From: CADDYT01 sp035294125
Lineage (GTDB): Bacteria; Chloroflexota; Ktedonobacteria; Ktedonobacterales; Ktedonobacteraceae
DNA: 64,000 bases
Assembly: GCA_035294125.1 (NCBI GenBank)
Contig: DATGLM010000078.1
Coordinates: forward strand, 153,480-217,479
Direction: 5' to 3'
A program made the position numbers and the translations under genes. The notes beneath the pieces were generated by a model. That model saw only the letters and a list, made by a program, of their open reading frames with translations. It made no database searches and was not told the origin of the DNA. Below are positions 24,216 to 32,928 of the stretch, piece by piece; position 1 is the first letter of the stretch; each line of letters starts with the position of its first letter.

Positions 24216-25358
24216 TTGTTAACGCATTTGACGGATACATTGACTGTACTGATTACAAATTTGTATGTAACTACGGGGCTGGTGGGTATTCTGCTGGCTA
24301 TGGCAATAGAAAGTTGTTGTATTCCTTTACCAAGTGAGATCGTCATGCCGCTGGCTGGTGTGATGATTGCCAGTGGCAAGCTTTTACATGGGACGAGTTT
24401 TGGAGTGAGCCTGATCCTGGTCGCGCTGGCCGGTTCTTTTGGCTGCCTGCTCGGCTCGACGGTCGCCTATGCCATCGGCTATTCCGGGGGGCGTCCACTC
24501 TTGTTGCAATATGGTCGCTATGTGCTGATTTCACAGCACGATGCCGATAGGGCAGACTATTTCTTCCAGAGGTGGGGAAGCGCGACTGTTTTCTTCTCGC
24601 GCCTGCTGCCTGTTGTGCGCACCTACATCTCGTTGCCAGCCGGTATCACAAAGATGCCCTTCGGGAAGTTCGTTGTTTACACCTTCCTGGGTTCGCTGCC
24701 CTGGTGCCTGGTGCTGACCTATGTCGGCTATCAACTGGGCAATCATCTGAGTACGCTCGCTTCCGTCTTCCACGGCCTGGATGTTGTGATTGTCCTCGTT
24801 GTTGTTGTGCTGGTCGTGCTCTATGTCTGGCGGCACATTCGCAATGATCGCAAGGCGCGTGCCGCTCATGCAGCCGCCGGGAGTGTCGGCAATCCTACTC
24901 AGGCTCAAATGTCGAGTGCTGATGCCTGGAATCAGGCGCAGCAGTGGAGCCAGCAGACCCAGTCGGGCTGGGGGCAGTCACAGGGGCAAGCTGGCTGGGG
25001 GCAATCACAACCTCAGGGGTCGGCGCAACAGGCGCCCTGGCAGGCACAGCCGGGCTGGGGCCAGCCCGCGCCTCAATCCCCGCAGCCATTTCAGCAACCG
25101 CAATGGGGCCAGCAGCCCCCTCAGACAGGTTGGGATCAGTCGCAACAACCTCCGCAGTCTCCACAGCAGGGTTGGGGGCAAGCGCCTGCTCCCCAGCAGC
25201 CTGTTCAGCCATTTCAGACGCAGCCGGGTTGGGGCCAGCCCACACCAGTACCACCTCAGCAGCCAGCGCAATCCGGCTGGGGGCAGCCTCAATTCCAGCC
25301 CGGCCAGCCCTGGTTCCCACAGTCTGGCAATAGCGATCAAACCGTGAGGCGTAACTAG
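24216..25358 (+). CDS. DedA-family membrane protein with Trp-Gly-Gln repeat tail
   Basis: 380 residues. Residues 1-205 are a DedA/SNARE-associated domain: CCIPLPSEIVMPLAG, GYSGGRPLLLQYG, then the signature FFSRLLPVVRTYISLPAGIT with the membrane Arg residues, then GSLPWCLVLTYVGYQLG. DedA proteins move undecaprenyl phosphate or phospholipids across the membrane. After a last helix, about 150 residues are Gln/Pro/Gly/Trp-rich with repeated SGWGQ/PGWGQP units. The start is TTG with AGGAGG 8 nt upstream; an ATG at 24168 lacks a site. Confidence 0.88.
   Translation: MLTHLTDTLTVLITNLYVTTGLVGILLAMAIESCCIPLPSEIVMPLAGVMIASGKLLHGTSFGVSLILVALAGSFGCLLGSTVAYAIGYSGGRPLLLQYGRYVLISQHDADRADYFFQRWGSATVFFSRLLPVVRTYISLPAGITKMPFGKFVVYTFLGSLPWCLVLTYVGYQLGNHLSTLASVFHGLDVVIVLVVVVLVVLYVWRHIRNDRKARAAHAAAGSVGNPTQAQMSSADAWNQAQQWSQQTQSGWGQSQGQAGWGQSQPQGSAQQAPWQAQPGWGQPAPQSPQPFQQPQWGQQPPQTGWDQSQQPPQSPQQGWGQAPAPQQPVQPFQTQPGWGQPTPVPPQQPAQSGWGQPQFQPGQPWFPQSGNSDQTVRRN
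24930..25330 (+). repeat. In-gene tandem repeats encoding (S/P/A/T)GWxQ units
   Basis: About ten imperfect GGCTGGGG(G/C)CAG-type units, spaced 12-60 nt apart, encode the Trp-Gly-Gln tail of the DedA protein. Confidence 0.7.
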
Positions 25359-25387
25359 CGCCTGTCTCTCGAACGAGAAGCAGAGCG

Positions 25388-25629
25388 ATGAGAACAGAAA
25401 AATACGGCCTCAATCAGTTCAAAACCGAAACAATTAAAGCTTATGGTGAGATGGCAATGGAACTCATCCTGGTCAAAGGGTTGACCGAAGATTCTCAGAC
25501 CTGAAAACACGAGTGGATCAGCAGATAGCAGGTGTGCGGCAAGAAATGGCGGAGATGCGTGTTGAAATCTCAGGTCTTAAAGACTTGCTCATACAGGTTC
25601 TTACACGACAGTCGGATACATCGTCGTAA
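25388..25629 (+). pseudogene. Frameshifted small coiled-coil gene
   Basis: An ATG at 25388 opens 38 codons (MRTEKYGLNQF ... LTEDSQT) stopping at 25504. An overlapping second frame continues SDLKTRVDQQIAGVRQEMAE, then a short coiled-coil tail ending QSDTSS at 25627-25629. Joined by one frame change near 25495 they give an about 80-residue heptad protein, as seen in small coiled-coil proteins near transporters. A remnant or a sequencing indel; function unknown. Confidence 0.5.
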
Positions 25630-25650
25630 GCGATCAGGCAGCATTGATTG

Positions 25651-25695
25651 CTGCTCTGGCCTCATTAGCTCGTTTCGCTAATGAGGCCAGAGCAG
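25651..25695. terminator. Perfect 19-bp hairpin between convergent genes
   Basis: CTGCTCTGGCCTCATTAGC (25651-25669) and its exact complement (25677-25695) enclose a 7-nt loop. No U-tract on either side. It lies between the plus-strand remnant and the minus-strand membrane gene. Confidence 0.6.
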
Positions 25696-25704
25696 CAGAA
25701 GAAG

Positions 25705-26523
25705 CTAGCGTTGATGGCCCTGAACATCTATGCGGGAGATTGTCAGATAGCCAACGAAGACGACAATCAGAATGCCGAGGACGAGGCTCACAATCCCATC
25801 TCCCATGCCAAGACCGCCGAGATACGGCTTGCTTATCCAGTCGGCAATTGATGCTCCAAGAGGGCGTGTCAGGATGTATGCGAACCAGAAGGCCGCAATT
25901 GCGTTCAGGCGAAGCAGATAGTAGCCCAGAGCCGGTAGGGAGATCAATACGGCGAACAGTATAATCGATACAAAGTAACCCAGCTTCAGGGTTGATGCTG
26001 TCATATCCCCCAGAGCCGTACCAAGCGCAAATGTCGCCATAACCGTTGCCCAGTAAAACAGCTCGCGCCGCCGCGTAAAGATACTGTGGATAGAGAGGGT
26101 TTTCTCGCTCGCGTACCAGACTGCGAAAATGATGGCGAGTACGACCGCGAAGAAGATGGTTGACATCAGGTATGGAACGCCCAACACGATATGCACCACG
26201 TCGGCTGCCATCGTGCCGAAAATAGCGACCATGAGGGCGGTTAGCCAGTATACCCAGGCGATATAGCGGTGCACTGCGAACTGTAGTATCAGCGCGGCTA
26301 CCAGTCCTATGCCTCCTAGCATTACCGCAATATACGGGTTGATATGATAGACCAGGTAATCCGAAGTTGACTCACCCATCGCAGTAGTCAACAATTTCAC
26401 AATCCAGAAATAGACCGTAACTTCCGGAACCTTCAACATCATCCGCTTTATGCTTTGCATCGGCAGCGTGTTGGCGTTACTGATATCCGGGTTTAGCTGA
26501 TGCGGTGGTATCATTCTGCTCAT
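25705..26523 (-). CDS. COG4705-like multi-pass membrane protein
   Basis: 272 residues with eight hydrophobic segments. It starts with a short soluble region and the signature KVPEVTVYFWIVKLLTTAMG followed by ESTSDYLVY, repeated weakly in the second half (YWATVMATFALGTALGDMTA, then RPLGASIADWISKP). That internal duplication with TxxGE/D and SD/AD pairs is typical of the COG4705 'membrane-anchored protein' family; function unknown. Start ATG 26523 was chosen over a GTG at 26595; GGAG lies about 14 nt upstream and an internal ATG at 26460 is possible. Confidence 0.75.
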   Translation of the reverse strand: MSRMIPPHQLNPDISNANTLPMQSIKRMMLKVPEVTVYFWIVKLLTTAMGESTSDYLVYHINPYIAVMLGGIGLVAALILQFAVHRYIAWVYWLTALMVAIFGTMAADVVHIVLGVPYLMSTIFFAVVLAIIFAVWYASEKTLSIHSIFTRRRELFYWATVMATFALGTALGDMTASTLKLGYFVSIILFAVLISLPALGYYLLRLNAIAAFWFAYILTRPLGASIADWISKPYLGGLGMGDGIVSLVLGILIVVFVGYLTISRIDVQGHQR

Positions 26524-26790
26524 ACGTTGTGTCGTCTCTCCTGTCAACAAGAAATGTACTCTATATCCAGAACGAATCTCATATACACCGGTCACGATAT
26601 GCCAATTTCCTGGGAGTCGTTCTTCTCAGGAGTTGGGCAACAGGTCAGGATTCTCCCATCGTCTGTTCTAAGGCTGTGAAACTCCCTTCTTCCATTGGCG
26701 TAGGTGACTCCTCTTCATGAAATATCACTTCGAAAACCAGCCCTATTATATCCGATACCTGTCTGGTTGGCTATAGAGTATGCGGCGATT

Positions 26791-26844
26791 CAGGGTATTC
26801 TCATGCTAGAAAGCTGAGCAAGAAGGAAGTATGAGAACGCCCTG
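26791..26844. repeat. Imperfect inverted repeat downstream of the MFS remnant
   Basis: CAGGGtATTCTCAT (26791-26804) pairs with ATGAGAAcgCCCTG (26831-26844) with mismatches; 26-bp loop. Otherwise 26524-26854 shows nothing I recognise. Confidence 0.35.
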
Positions 26845-26854
26845 ACCGCTCAAT

Positions 26855-27334
26855 TTACGCTTCGCTTGTCACCATGCGCGGCTTCCGCACAGGTGAGAAG
26901 AGCGTCCAGAGAAATGCCAGGAAGAAGTCGCAGTAGCCGATCAGGAAGGTCAAGCGCAGCCCGCCGATATGTTCGCCAGGCAGCCCACCCAGAAGCGCGC
27001 CAGGCGGCAACGTGCCCACGCCGATAAACTGCATGCCAGCCCCCACACGTCCCAGCAGCCGATCGGGCGTGACCTGCTGGCGCAGACTCAGCTCGTTGAC
27101 GTTAAAAAGCGTGTTTGAGATGCCAAAGAGTAATGCGCCCACGACGATGATGCCTCCAAAAAAGTTCAGGGTCGCGGCGCAGGCAGCAATGGCATTCTTG
27201 CGATGCTCTGATATGCCGTAGAGGAAGATAAAGCCTCTGCATGTCTTCGTGCGTAGGTTCCGTCCGGTGGCGCCATTATCCGCCGCACAAGCAAATGCGC
27301 CAGAGCTATGCGGCGAAGGCATCAAAGACGACAC
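26855..27334 (-). pseudogene. C-terminal remnant of an MFS transporter
   Basis: Only the last third of an MFS_3-type exporter is present: LRQQVTPDRLLGRVGAGMQF, then GVGTLPPGALLGGLPGEHIG and LFSPVRKPRM. The upstream 45 codons (SSLMPSPHSSGAFACAADNG ...) do not look like membrane protein and no N-terminal two-thirds is seen in other frames. It therefore lacks motif A and at least seven helices and cannot be a working pump. Confidence 0.65.
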
Positions 27335-27500
27335 TCTTAGTCTGGAATAGTTGATTCTTCACAAATTGATGCTACCATGCCTGCTTCTGACTGTCAAGCG
27401 GCTGCAATGGAGGTATTTTCTCACAGAGAAAGAAAAGAGGAACATTGTATCTTATAATTAAGGTTAGAGATGCAAATCTTTTGTGGTAAGGAGAGCCGGT

Positions 27501-28055
27501 ATGGACCCTTTCGAGAGAATAGCCAGGAGCAGGCGAACTCCGCCTGCTGGGGATGTGACGCAGGGGCGTAGCATCGCCTACTCGCGCAGCGTGACGCGGC
27601 GACTGATGGAGTTGATTGATGCGAACGCGCATGGGCATGTGCATGGTGGCGTGATTATGCGTATGGTTGATGAGGCGGCCGCTATCGTCGCCATCAAACA
27701 CAGCCATAACCCGCGAGTGGTGACGGCCAGGGTGGCGAGGTTTGATTTTCTGGCTCCTGCCTATATCGGCAACGTCGTTTCCGTCGATTGCGAAATGCGC
27801 TACGTTGGCAGGACGAGTATGGAGGTGGGTGTCGAGGTCATGGCCGAAGACCTGGTAAGTGGAGAGGTGCGCCATATTGCCAGCAGCTACGTCATCTACG
27901 TTGCCCTGGATGAGGATGGCAAACCAACGCCCGTGCCCCCGCTTGTACCTGCCAACGACGAGGAGAAGGCGATCATCGAGCGGGCGTATAAGCATCGTGT
28001 ACAGCGGCAGAAGATAGACGAAGAGCTGAGGCAGTCAGGTGAGCTACCCTATTGA
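27501..28055 (+). CDS. Acyl-CoA thioesterase (hotdog fold)
   Basis: 184 residues. A single hotdog domain begins SRSVTRRLMELIDANAHGHV and carries HGGVIMRMVDEAAAIVAIKH, the Asn/His-Gly-Gly helix of the BACH/YciA-type acyl-CoA hydrolases, followed by RFDFLAPAYIGNVV. The charged C-terminal 40 residues are helical. It hydrolyses fatty acyl-CoA in the cytosol. AAGGAG lies 7 nt before the ATG at 27501. Its closeness to the PHA genes may be chance or may help CoA recycling. Confidence 0.85.
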   Translation: MDPFERIARSRRTPPAGDVTQGRSIAYSRSVTRRLMELIDANAHGHVHGGVIMRMVDEAAAIVAIKHSHNPRVVTARVARFDFLAPAYIGNVVSVDCEMRYVGRTSMEVGVEVMAEDLVSGEVRHIASSYVIYVALDEDGKPTPVPPLVPANDEEKAIIERAYKHRVQRQKIDEELRQSGELPY

Positions 28056-28109
28056 AGCCTTCATCGCTATGTCTATGTTGAGTGGAATAGAAAACAAGAA
28101 AGAGACAGC

Positions 28110-28958
28110 ATGCAAGAAGCGAGCACAACGAGAATAACGCAGCATCCTCTGGCATTTTCTACCCTGGCGTGTCCAGATTGGTCGTGGGAACATATTGTTC
28201 AGAAAGCCGTTGAATACGGCTACCAGGGTATCGAACTGCGCGGCGTCGAGGGTGAAATGGATCTGACAAAGTCTGCCCCGTTTACAGGCAGCCGGTTGGC
28301 AACTACGAAGCGCGAATTGCAGGAGCGCGGCTTAGCCATTCCATGCCTGGATACCTCGTGCCGCTTTGATCAGGCCGCTGCCCTCGATGGTAACATTGAC
28401 GAGGGAAAGCGGCACATCGATCTGGCTGCTGTATTGGAAGCGTCTTATATTCGCGTATTCGGCGATCGCGTTTCAGACAACCGGTCGCGAGAGACGATTC
28501 TCGCGCAGGTCATCGCGGGATTGAACGCCCTCGCTCAACATGCGGAAGGAACTGCTGTGCAGGTGCTGCTCGAATCCCACGGTGATTTTGCAGATTTACA
28601 GAACATGCTGCCTGTGATGCAGGCGATTCAGCATCCTCACGTCGGCGTGCTCTGGGACGTGCATCATCCCTACCGCTTTTTCTCTGAGCCGCTGGCAGAG
28701 ACCTACAACAGCCTCAAGAGCTATATCAGACATGTTCACCTGAAGGATTCGATAACCGCGAATGACGGCGTTCGTTACTGTCTGATGGGACAGGGCATTA
28801 TCCCCCTCGCAGAAGTGCTGCGACTCTTGCGCTCAGGTAGCTATGCAGGGTGGCTCTCCTTTGAATGGGAGAAACGCTGGCACCCCGAGATCGAAACGCC
28901 CGAAGTGGCCCTGCCTGATTTTGTGCGTGTCTTGCGCGCGGCTCAACACTCTCTATGA
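28110..28958 (+). CDS. Sugar phosphate isomerase/epimerase (AP endonuclease 2-like TIM barrel)
   Basis: 282 residues, xylose isomerase-like TIM barrel (PF01261): FSTLACPDWSWEHIVQKAVE, EYGYQGIELRG, then metal-site strands LLESHGDF (Glu), VGVLWDVHHPYR (Asp, His), HVHLKDS (His) and WLSFEWEKRW (Glu). These ligands support an isomerase or epimerase; inosose dehydratase and IolI relatives share the fold. The substrate is unknown. It ends 6 nt inside the convergent phasin-like gene. Confidence 0.85.
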   Translation: MQEASTTRITQHPLAFSTLACPDWSWEHIVQKAVEYGYQGIELRGVEGEMDLTKSAPFTGSRLATTKRELQERGLAIPCLDTSCRFDQAAALDGNIDEGKRHIDLAAVLEASYIRVFGDRVSDNRSRETILAQVIAGLNALAQHAEGTAVQVLLESHGDFADLQNMLPVMQAIQHPHVGVLWDVHHPYRFFSEPLAETYNSLKSYIRHVHLKDSITANDGVRYCLMGQGIIPLAEVLRLLRSGSYAGWLSFEWEKRWHPEIETPEVALPDFVRVLRAAQHSL

Positions 28959-29342
28959 GCGATCAGGAGGCGGCATAAAACTCGCCATCATTTTCTGATA
29001 CTGCTCAAGAAAGTCAGTCCAGGGTTTCATATAGCTCTGGCTGGCCTGCATCGTTTTCTGGTATTGTTCCAGTGCCTGCGCCCAGACCTTGAGATAGGGG
29101 GCGCTGGCTTCCATCATCTTCTGGAACTGGGCCAGCGAATCCATCCACTCTTTCATATAGGTTGCGCTGGCCGCCAGCGTCTTCTGAAAGAGCTCCATCG
29201 TTTCCAGCCAGTTTTTCTGGTAGGACGCGCCTGTCTCCAGTGCCTTCTGGAATTGTTCCAGCGACTGTGACCAGAGCTGCTGGTATTGATCCTGGACGCT
29301 GGTTGCCTTTTCCTGCTTCTGATTGCCGGTAGTGTCTGCCAT
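28953..29342 (-). CDS. Phasin-like repeat protein
   Basis: 129 residues. After a 19-residue polar start, residues 20-124 are five end-to-end repeats of exactly 21 residues, consensus Y-x-K-x-W-x3-L-E-Q-F-Q-K-x-M-x-A-S-x2, followed by PPDRS. Each unit is three heptads with Tyr/Trp/Leu/Phe on one side, a long amphipathic helix suited to coating a hydrophobic surface. Next to phaA, acs, phaB and phaC, a granule-coating phasin is inferred; sequence resemblance to known phasins is general only. GGGAGG lies 6 nt before the ATG. Confidence 0.7.
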   Translation of the reverse strand: MADTTGNQKQEKATSVQDQYQQLWSQSLEQFQKALETGASYQKNWLETMELFQKTLAASATYMKEWMDSLAQFQKMMEASAPYLKVWAQALEQYQKTMQASQSYMKPWTDFLEQYQKMMASFMPPPDRS

Positions 29343-29402
29343 AGAATACCTCCCTTCTATCCTGCTCATTCAGGCATCAGAGTACCCGCAAGGGGTGCCC
29401 CT

Positions 29403-29431
29403 ACTATATACATTCGGGTATGAGCAGACAA
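29403..29431 (-). promoter_or_regulatory. Predicted promoter of the phasin-like gene with flanking inverted repeat
   Basis: Minus strand: -35 TTGTCT (29426-29431), 17-bp spacer, -10 TATAGT (29403-29408). ACTATATAC (29403-29411, over the -10) and GTATATAGT (29435-29443, just upstream of -35) form an inverted repeat that could be an operator. Confidence 0.5.
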
Positions 29432-29509
29432 AGCGTATATAGTGGGGTACCTCTTGTGGACACCCTGGCCGTGGATATATTGTCCGGCTGCTCGGTTAAA
29501 GTGGATACC

Positions 29510-30691
29510 TCACCGTTCCACGATCATTGCCACGCCCTGACCACCGCCGATGCAGAGGGTGGCGAGGCCATAGCGGGCATCACGTCGCTGCATCTCGTAG
29601 AGCAAGGTGACCAGGATGCGCGCGCCGCTGGCTCCGATGGGATGGCCGAGGGCGATGGCACCACCGTTCACGTTAAGCTTCTCCGCCGGGAAACCCAGTT
29701 CTTTGCCCACCGCGACCGATTGCGCGGCAAAGGCCTCGTTTGCTTCGATCAGGTCGATGTCGGCTATCCTGAGTCCGGCCTTTGCCAGCGCCTTTCTCGA
29801 AGCGGGTATAGGCCCCAGGCCCATAACGCGAGGTTCGACACCGGCGGAGGCGTAGCTTTTCACGGTCGCCATCGGCTGCAAGCCCAGTTCATTGGCTTTC
29901 TTGCGGCTCATCACGATGAGCGCGGCGGCGCCATCGTTGAGGCCGGAAGAGTTGCCTGCCGTGACCATACCACCCTGCTTGAAGGCGGGGCGCAGTTTGG
30001 CGAGACCTTCCATCGTGCTCTCTCGCGGTTGCTGGTCGACCTCGAAGACCGTCGGGCCTTTTCTGCCCGGCACTTCTACCGGCACGATTTCGTCGCGGAA
30101 CACTCCGTTCTTAATGGCTTGCGCGGCCCGTTGCTGGCTGCGCAGCGCGAACTCATCCAGCTCCTCGCGGGTCAGATTGCAGGCCGAGCAGATATTCTCG
30201 GCGGTAATGCCCATATGAATGCCTTCAAAAGCGTCCTCCAGGCCATCCTTAATCATCTCATCCACCAGTTCGCCATTGCCCATGCGATAGCCAAAGCGAG
30301 CCTGATTGACCAGATACGGGGCGCGGCTCATGTTTTCCATGCCGCCCGCGACGACGATCTCGTCATCTCCCAGCCTGATAGCCTGGGCCGCCAGGATAAC
30401 GGACTCAAGGCCGCTCCCGCAGACTTTGTTGATCGTCATCGCGGGAATCTCGACCGGCAATCCGGCATTGACGGCGGCCTGACGGGCAGGGTTCTGGCCC
30501 AGGCCCGCCTGAAGCACGTTGCCCATGATTACCTCATCGATCTGATCTGCCTGAAGGTCTGCCCGTTGCAGAGCTGCACGAATACAAATCTCACCCAGCT
30601 TTACTGCCGGTACTTCCGCTAATCCACCTCCATATGTGCCAATCGCAGTACGCACTCCACTCACAATAACCGCATCTTGTAATTCGGCCAT
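29510..30691 (-). CDS. phaA: Acetyl-CoA acetyltransferase (beta-ketothiolase)
   Basis: 393 residues, the standard thiolase length. Active-site Cys in NKVCGSGLESV (about residue 88), His in GGAIALGHPIGASGARI and the second Cys in TLCIGGGQGVAMIVER. It condenses two acetyl-CoA to acetoacetyl-CoA, the first PHA step. The start ATG 30691 has AAAGGAG 8 nt upstream. Position between the phasin-like gene and acs/phaB supports the PhaA assignment over a degradative thiolase. Confidence 0.9.
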   Translation of the reverse strand: MAELQDAVIVSGVRTAIGTYGGGLAEVPAVKLGEICIRAALQRADLQADQIDEVIMGNVLQAGLGQNPARQAAVNAGLPVEIPAMTINKVCGSGLESVILAAQAIRLGDDEIVVAGGMENMSRAPYLVNQARFGYRMGNGELVDEMIKDGLEDAFEGIHMGITAENICSACNLTREELDEFALRSQQRAAQAIKNGVFRDEIVPVEVPGRKGPTVFEVDQQPRESTMEGLAKLRPAFKQGGMVTAGNSSGLNDGAAALIVMSRKKANELGLQPMATVKSYASAGVEPRVMGLGPIPASRKALAKAGLRIADIDLIEANEAFAAQSVAVGKELGFPAEKLNVNGGAIALGHPIGASGARILVTLLYEMQRRDARYGLATLCIGGGQGVAMIVER

Positions 30692-30735
30692 AACCTCTGC
30701 TCCTTTATCAGTAGTTGATGATGTAATCATGAATG

Positions 30736-30773
30736 CGCTGGAAAAGCGTCAAAGCGCGCTTTTCCAGCGTTTT
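30736..30773 (-). repeat. 13-bp hairpin between acs and phaA
   Basis: CGCTGGAAAAGCG (30736-30748) and CGCTTTTCCAGCG (30757-30769) form a perfect stem with an 8-nt loop. On the plus strand it is followed by TTTT; in the direction of the operon there is no U-tract. Confidence 0.5.
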
Positions 30774-30818
30774 GCGCCGGAGAGACTCTTTCTCGCCATT
30801 GAGATCGAGCCTCTCGCC

Positions 30819-30903
30819 TGTCATTCTGAGCGCGGCGAAGAATCTCCCACTCCCCTATCGATCAGATGGCTGCCGCAGATTCTTCGCCGCGCTCAGAATG
30901 ACA
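30819..30903. repeat. Palindromic interspersed repeat (27-bp perfect arms)
   Basis: Arms 30819-30845 (TGTCATTCTGAGCGCGGCGA ...) and 30877-30903 are exact complements with 31 bp between. The core TTCTGAGCGC-GCGAAGAATCT is one I recall as a dispersed intergenic repeat in Chloroflexota and other genomes. It lies in the acs-phaA gap. Confidence 0.8.
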
Positions 30904-30924
30904 TATTCGGGTCTGTCCAGTCTT

Positions 30925-32877
30925 TTATGCGTCCAGCGTACTGATGTCGCCGACAGGCTCGCCCAGCTCTCGGGCGCGCACGACGCGGCGCATGATCTTA
31001 CCGGAACGTGTCTTGGGCAGGCTGGGGACGAACTCCAGTTCGTCGGGTGTAGCCAGAGGACCGACTACGTTACGAACATGTTGCCTCAGTTCCTGTGCCA
31101 GCGCGTCCGAAGGCTCGACGGTATTCTTCAGAATAACAAAGACCTTGACACGCTCGCCCTTGATCTCGTCGGGCTTGCCGATGGCCGCCGCCTCCGCTAC
31201 CGACGGGTGGCTGACAAGGGCCGATTCGATCTCCATCGAACCCAGGCGGTGACCACTAACTTTGATCACGTCGTCAACGCGCCCCTGGATACGGAAGTAG
31301 CCATCCTGGTCTTTCGTCGCAGCATCACCAGCGAAGTAGACGCCTTCTATGGTCTTGAAGTAAGTTTCGTAGCGGGCCGGGTCGCCGTAGATGGTGCGCA
31401 TCAGGCTCGGCCAGGGATGACGGACGATCAGGAAGCCACCCTTATCGGAACCGACCGGGTTGCCGTTCTTATCCACGACGGCTGCATCGATGGTTGGCAG
31501 TGGCCAGGTCGCGCTTCCCGGTTTGAGCGGCAGCATGATCGTCGGACTGATCATGATAGCGCCCGTCTCGGTCTGCCACCACGTGTCCATAATCGGTAGT
31601 TGGCCGCGCCCGATGGTATTGCGATACCAGATCCAGGCTTCAGGGTTGATTGGCTCGCCCACTGTGCCGAGCATACGCAGGCTGGTGAGATCATGTTTGG
31701 CGGGCCATTGCTCGCCCAGGCGCATCAGGCTGCGGATAGCAGTCGGGGCTGTGTAGATGATCGTTACCTTGTATCTTTCAACAATCTGCCACCAGCGATC
31801 AGGGGCGGGATAGGTCGGAGTACCCTCGAACATGACGCTGGTCACGCCGTTCTGCAGCGGTCCGTAGACGATGTAGCTATGGCCCGTCACCCAGCCAATG
31901 TCGGCGGTACACCAGTAGATATCATCCGGCTTGATATCAAAGACGTACTTGGTGGTGGCGTAGACGCCAACGGCATAGCCTCCCTGCACGTGGACAACGC
32001 CTTTGGGCTTGCCTGTACTGCCGCTGGTGTACAGGATATAGAGCATGTCTTCACTGTCCATCTCTTCGCAGGGAACAACCGTATCTTCGGGAATATCCTT
32101 CACCAGATCATGCCAGTAGATATCGCGGCCCTCTTGCATGGGAACATTGTCACCTGTGTTCTGCAGGACGACGACGTGTTTCACACTGGGCGAATTAGCA
32201 ACCGCTTCGTCGGCAATTTTCTTGAGGTCGACAAGCTTACCGCCGCGAATACTGCCATCAGCAGTGATAAGGACGCTTGCCTGGCAGTCGTTCATGCGCT
32301 CTGAGAGGGCGGTGGCGGCAAAGCCTCCGAATACGACGCTATGGACTGCTCCCAGTCGCGCGCAAGCCAGCAGCGCAACCGGCAGTTCGGGAACCATCGG
32401 CATGTAGATACCTACGCGGTCGCCTTTCTTCACCCCGAGGTCTTGCAGGCCTTTCGCAAGGCGGTTGGTCATGACGTAGAGGTCGTGATAGGTGAGGGTG
32501 CGCTGCTTCTTGCCGGTATCGTCTTCCCAGTGGTAGGCCACCTTGTCACGCACGGGGGTGTCCATGTGCCTGTCGAGGCAGTTGTAGCAAATATTCATTT
32601 TGCCACCTACATACCACTGGAAGAAGGGGAAGTTGGTCCACTGGAACGTGGTCTGCCAGGGTTGGAACCAGTGCAGTTCTTTGGCCTGATCATTCCAGAA
32701 CTCCTCACGATGTTCCAGCGACCACTGGAAGAAGGCCGGGTAATCTGCGTGCTCGAAGCCCTTGGATTTCATGTAAGCCGTGATGTTTGCGTTGTTGACC
32801 TCTTCAGGAGTGGGTACGAAGATACGGTTTTCCATCAAGACCGTATCTGTGTTCTCGAAGCCGAGGTTGCTACTCAT
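30925..32877 (-). CDS. acs: Acetyl-CoA synthetase (AMP-forming)
   Basis: 650 residues, full length. ATP loop YTSGSTGKPKG (about residue 258), the adenylate motif WWQTETGAI, hinge RVDDVIKVSGHRLG, and the C-terminal PKTRSGKIMRR holding the Lys that is acetylated in regulated enzymes. It makes acetyl-CoA from acetate, feeding phaA. Start ATG 32877 has GGAAGGAG 11 nt upstream. No sirtuin or acetyltransferase regulator is seen in the window. Confidence 0.96.
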   Translation of the reverse strand: MSSNLGFENTDTVLMENRIFVPTPEEVNNANITAYMKSKGFEHADYPAFFQWSLEHREEFWNDQAKELHWFQPWQTTFQWTNFPFFQWYVGGKMNICYNCLDRHMDTPVRDKVAYHWEDDTGKKQRTLTYHDLYVMTNRLAKGLQDLGVKKGDRVGIYMPMVPELPVALLACARLGAVHSVVFGGFAATALSERMNDCQASVLITADGSIRGGKLVDLKKIADEAVANSPSVKHVVVLQNTGDNVPMQEGRDIYWHDLVKDIPEDTVVPCEEMDSEDMLYILYTSGSTGKPKGVVHVQGGYAVGVYATTKYVFDIKPDDIYWCTADIGWVTGHSYIVYGPLQNGVTSVMFEGTPTYPAPDRWWQIVERYKVTIIYTAPTAIRSLMRLGEQWPAKHDLTSLRMLGTVGEPINPEAWIWYRNTIGRGQLPIMDTWWQTETGAIMISPTIMLPLKPGSATWPLPTIDAAVVDKNGNPVGSDKGGFLIVRHPWPSLMRTIYGDPARYETYFKTIEGVYFAGDAATKDQDGYFRIQGRVDDVIKVSGHRLGSMEIESALVSHPSVAEAAAIGKPDEIKGERVKVFVILKNTVEPSDALAQELRQHVRNVVGPLATPDELEFVPSLPKTRSGKIMRRVVRARELGEPVGDISTLDA

Positions 32878-32928
32878 AGTACAAGCTACTCCTTCCTTCA
32901 ACATTGAAGCTTGTTGCCGCTAAGACAA

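Noticed and set aside
24930..25330. CRISPR array in the repeated DedA region
   Set aside because: The repeats are in frame, imperfect and unevenly spaced; they encode a Trp-Gly-Gln tail.
29420..30622. 400-codon plus-strand frame opposite the phaA thiolase
   Set aside because: It is the complement of a full, motif-complete thiolase and has no domain or ribosome site; a GC-rich antisense shadow.
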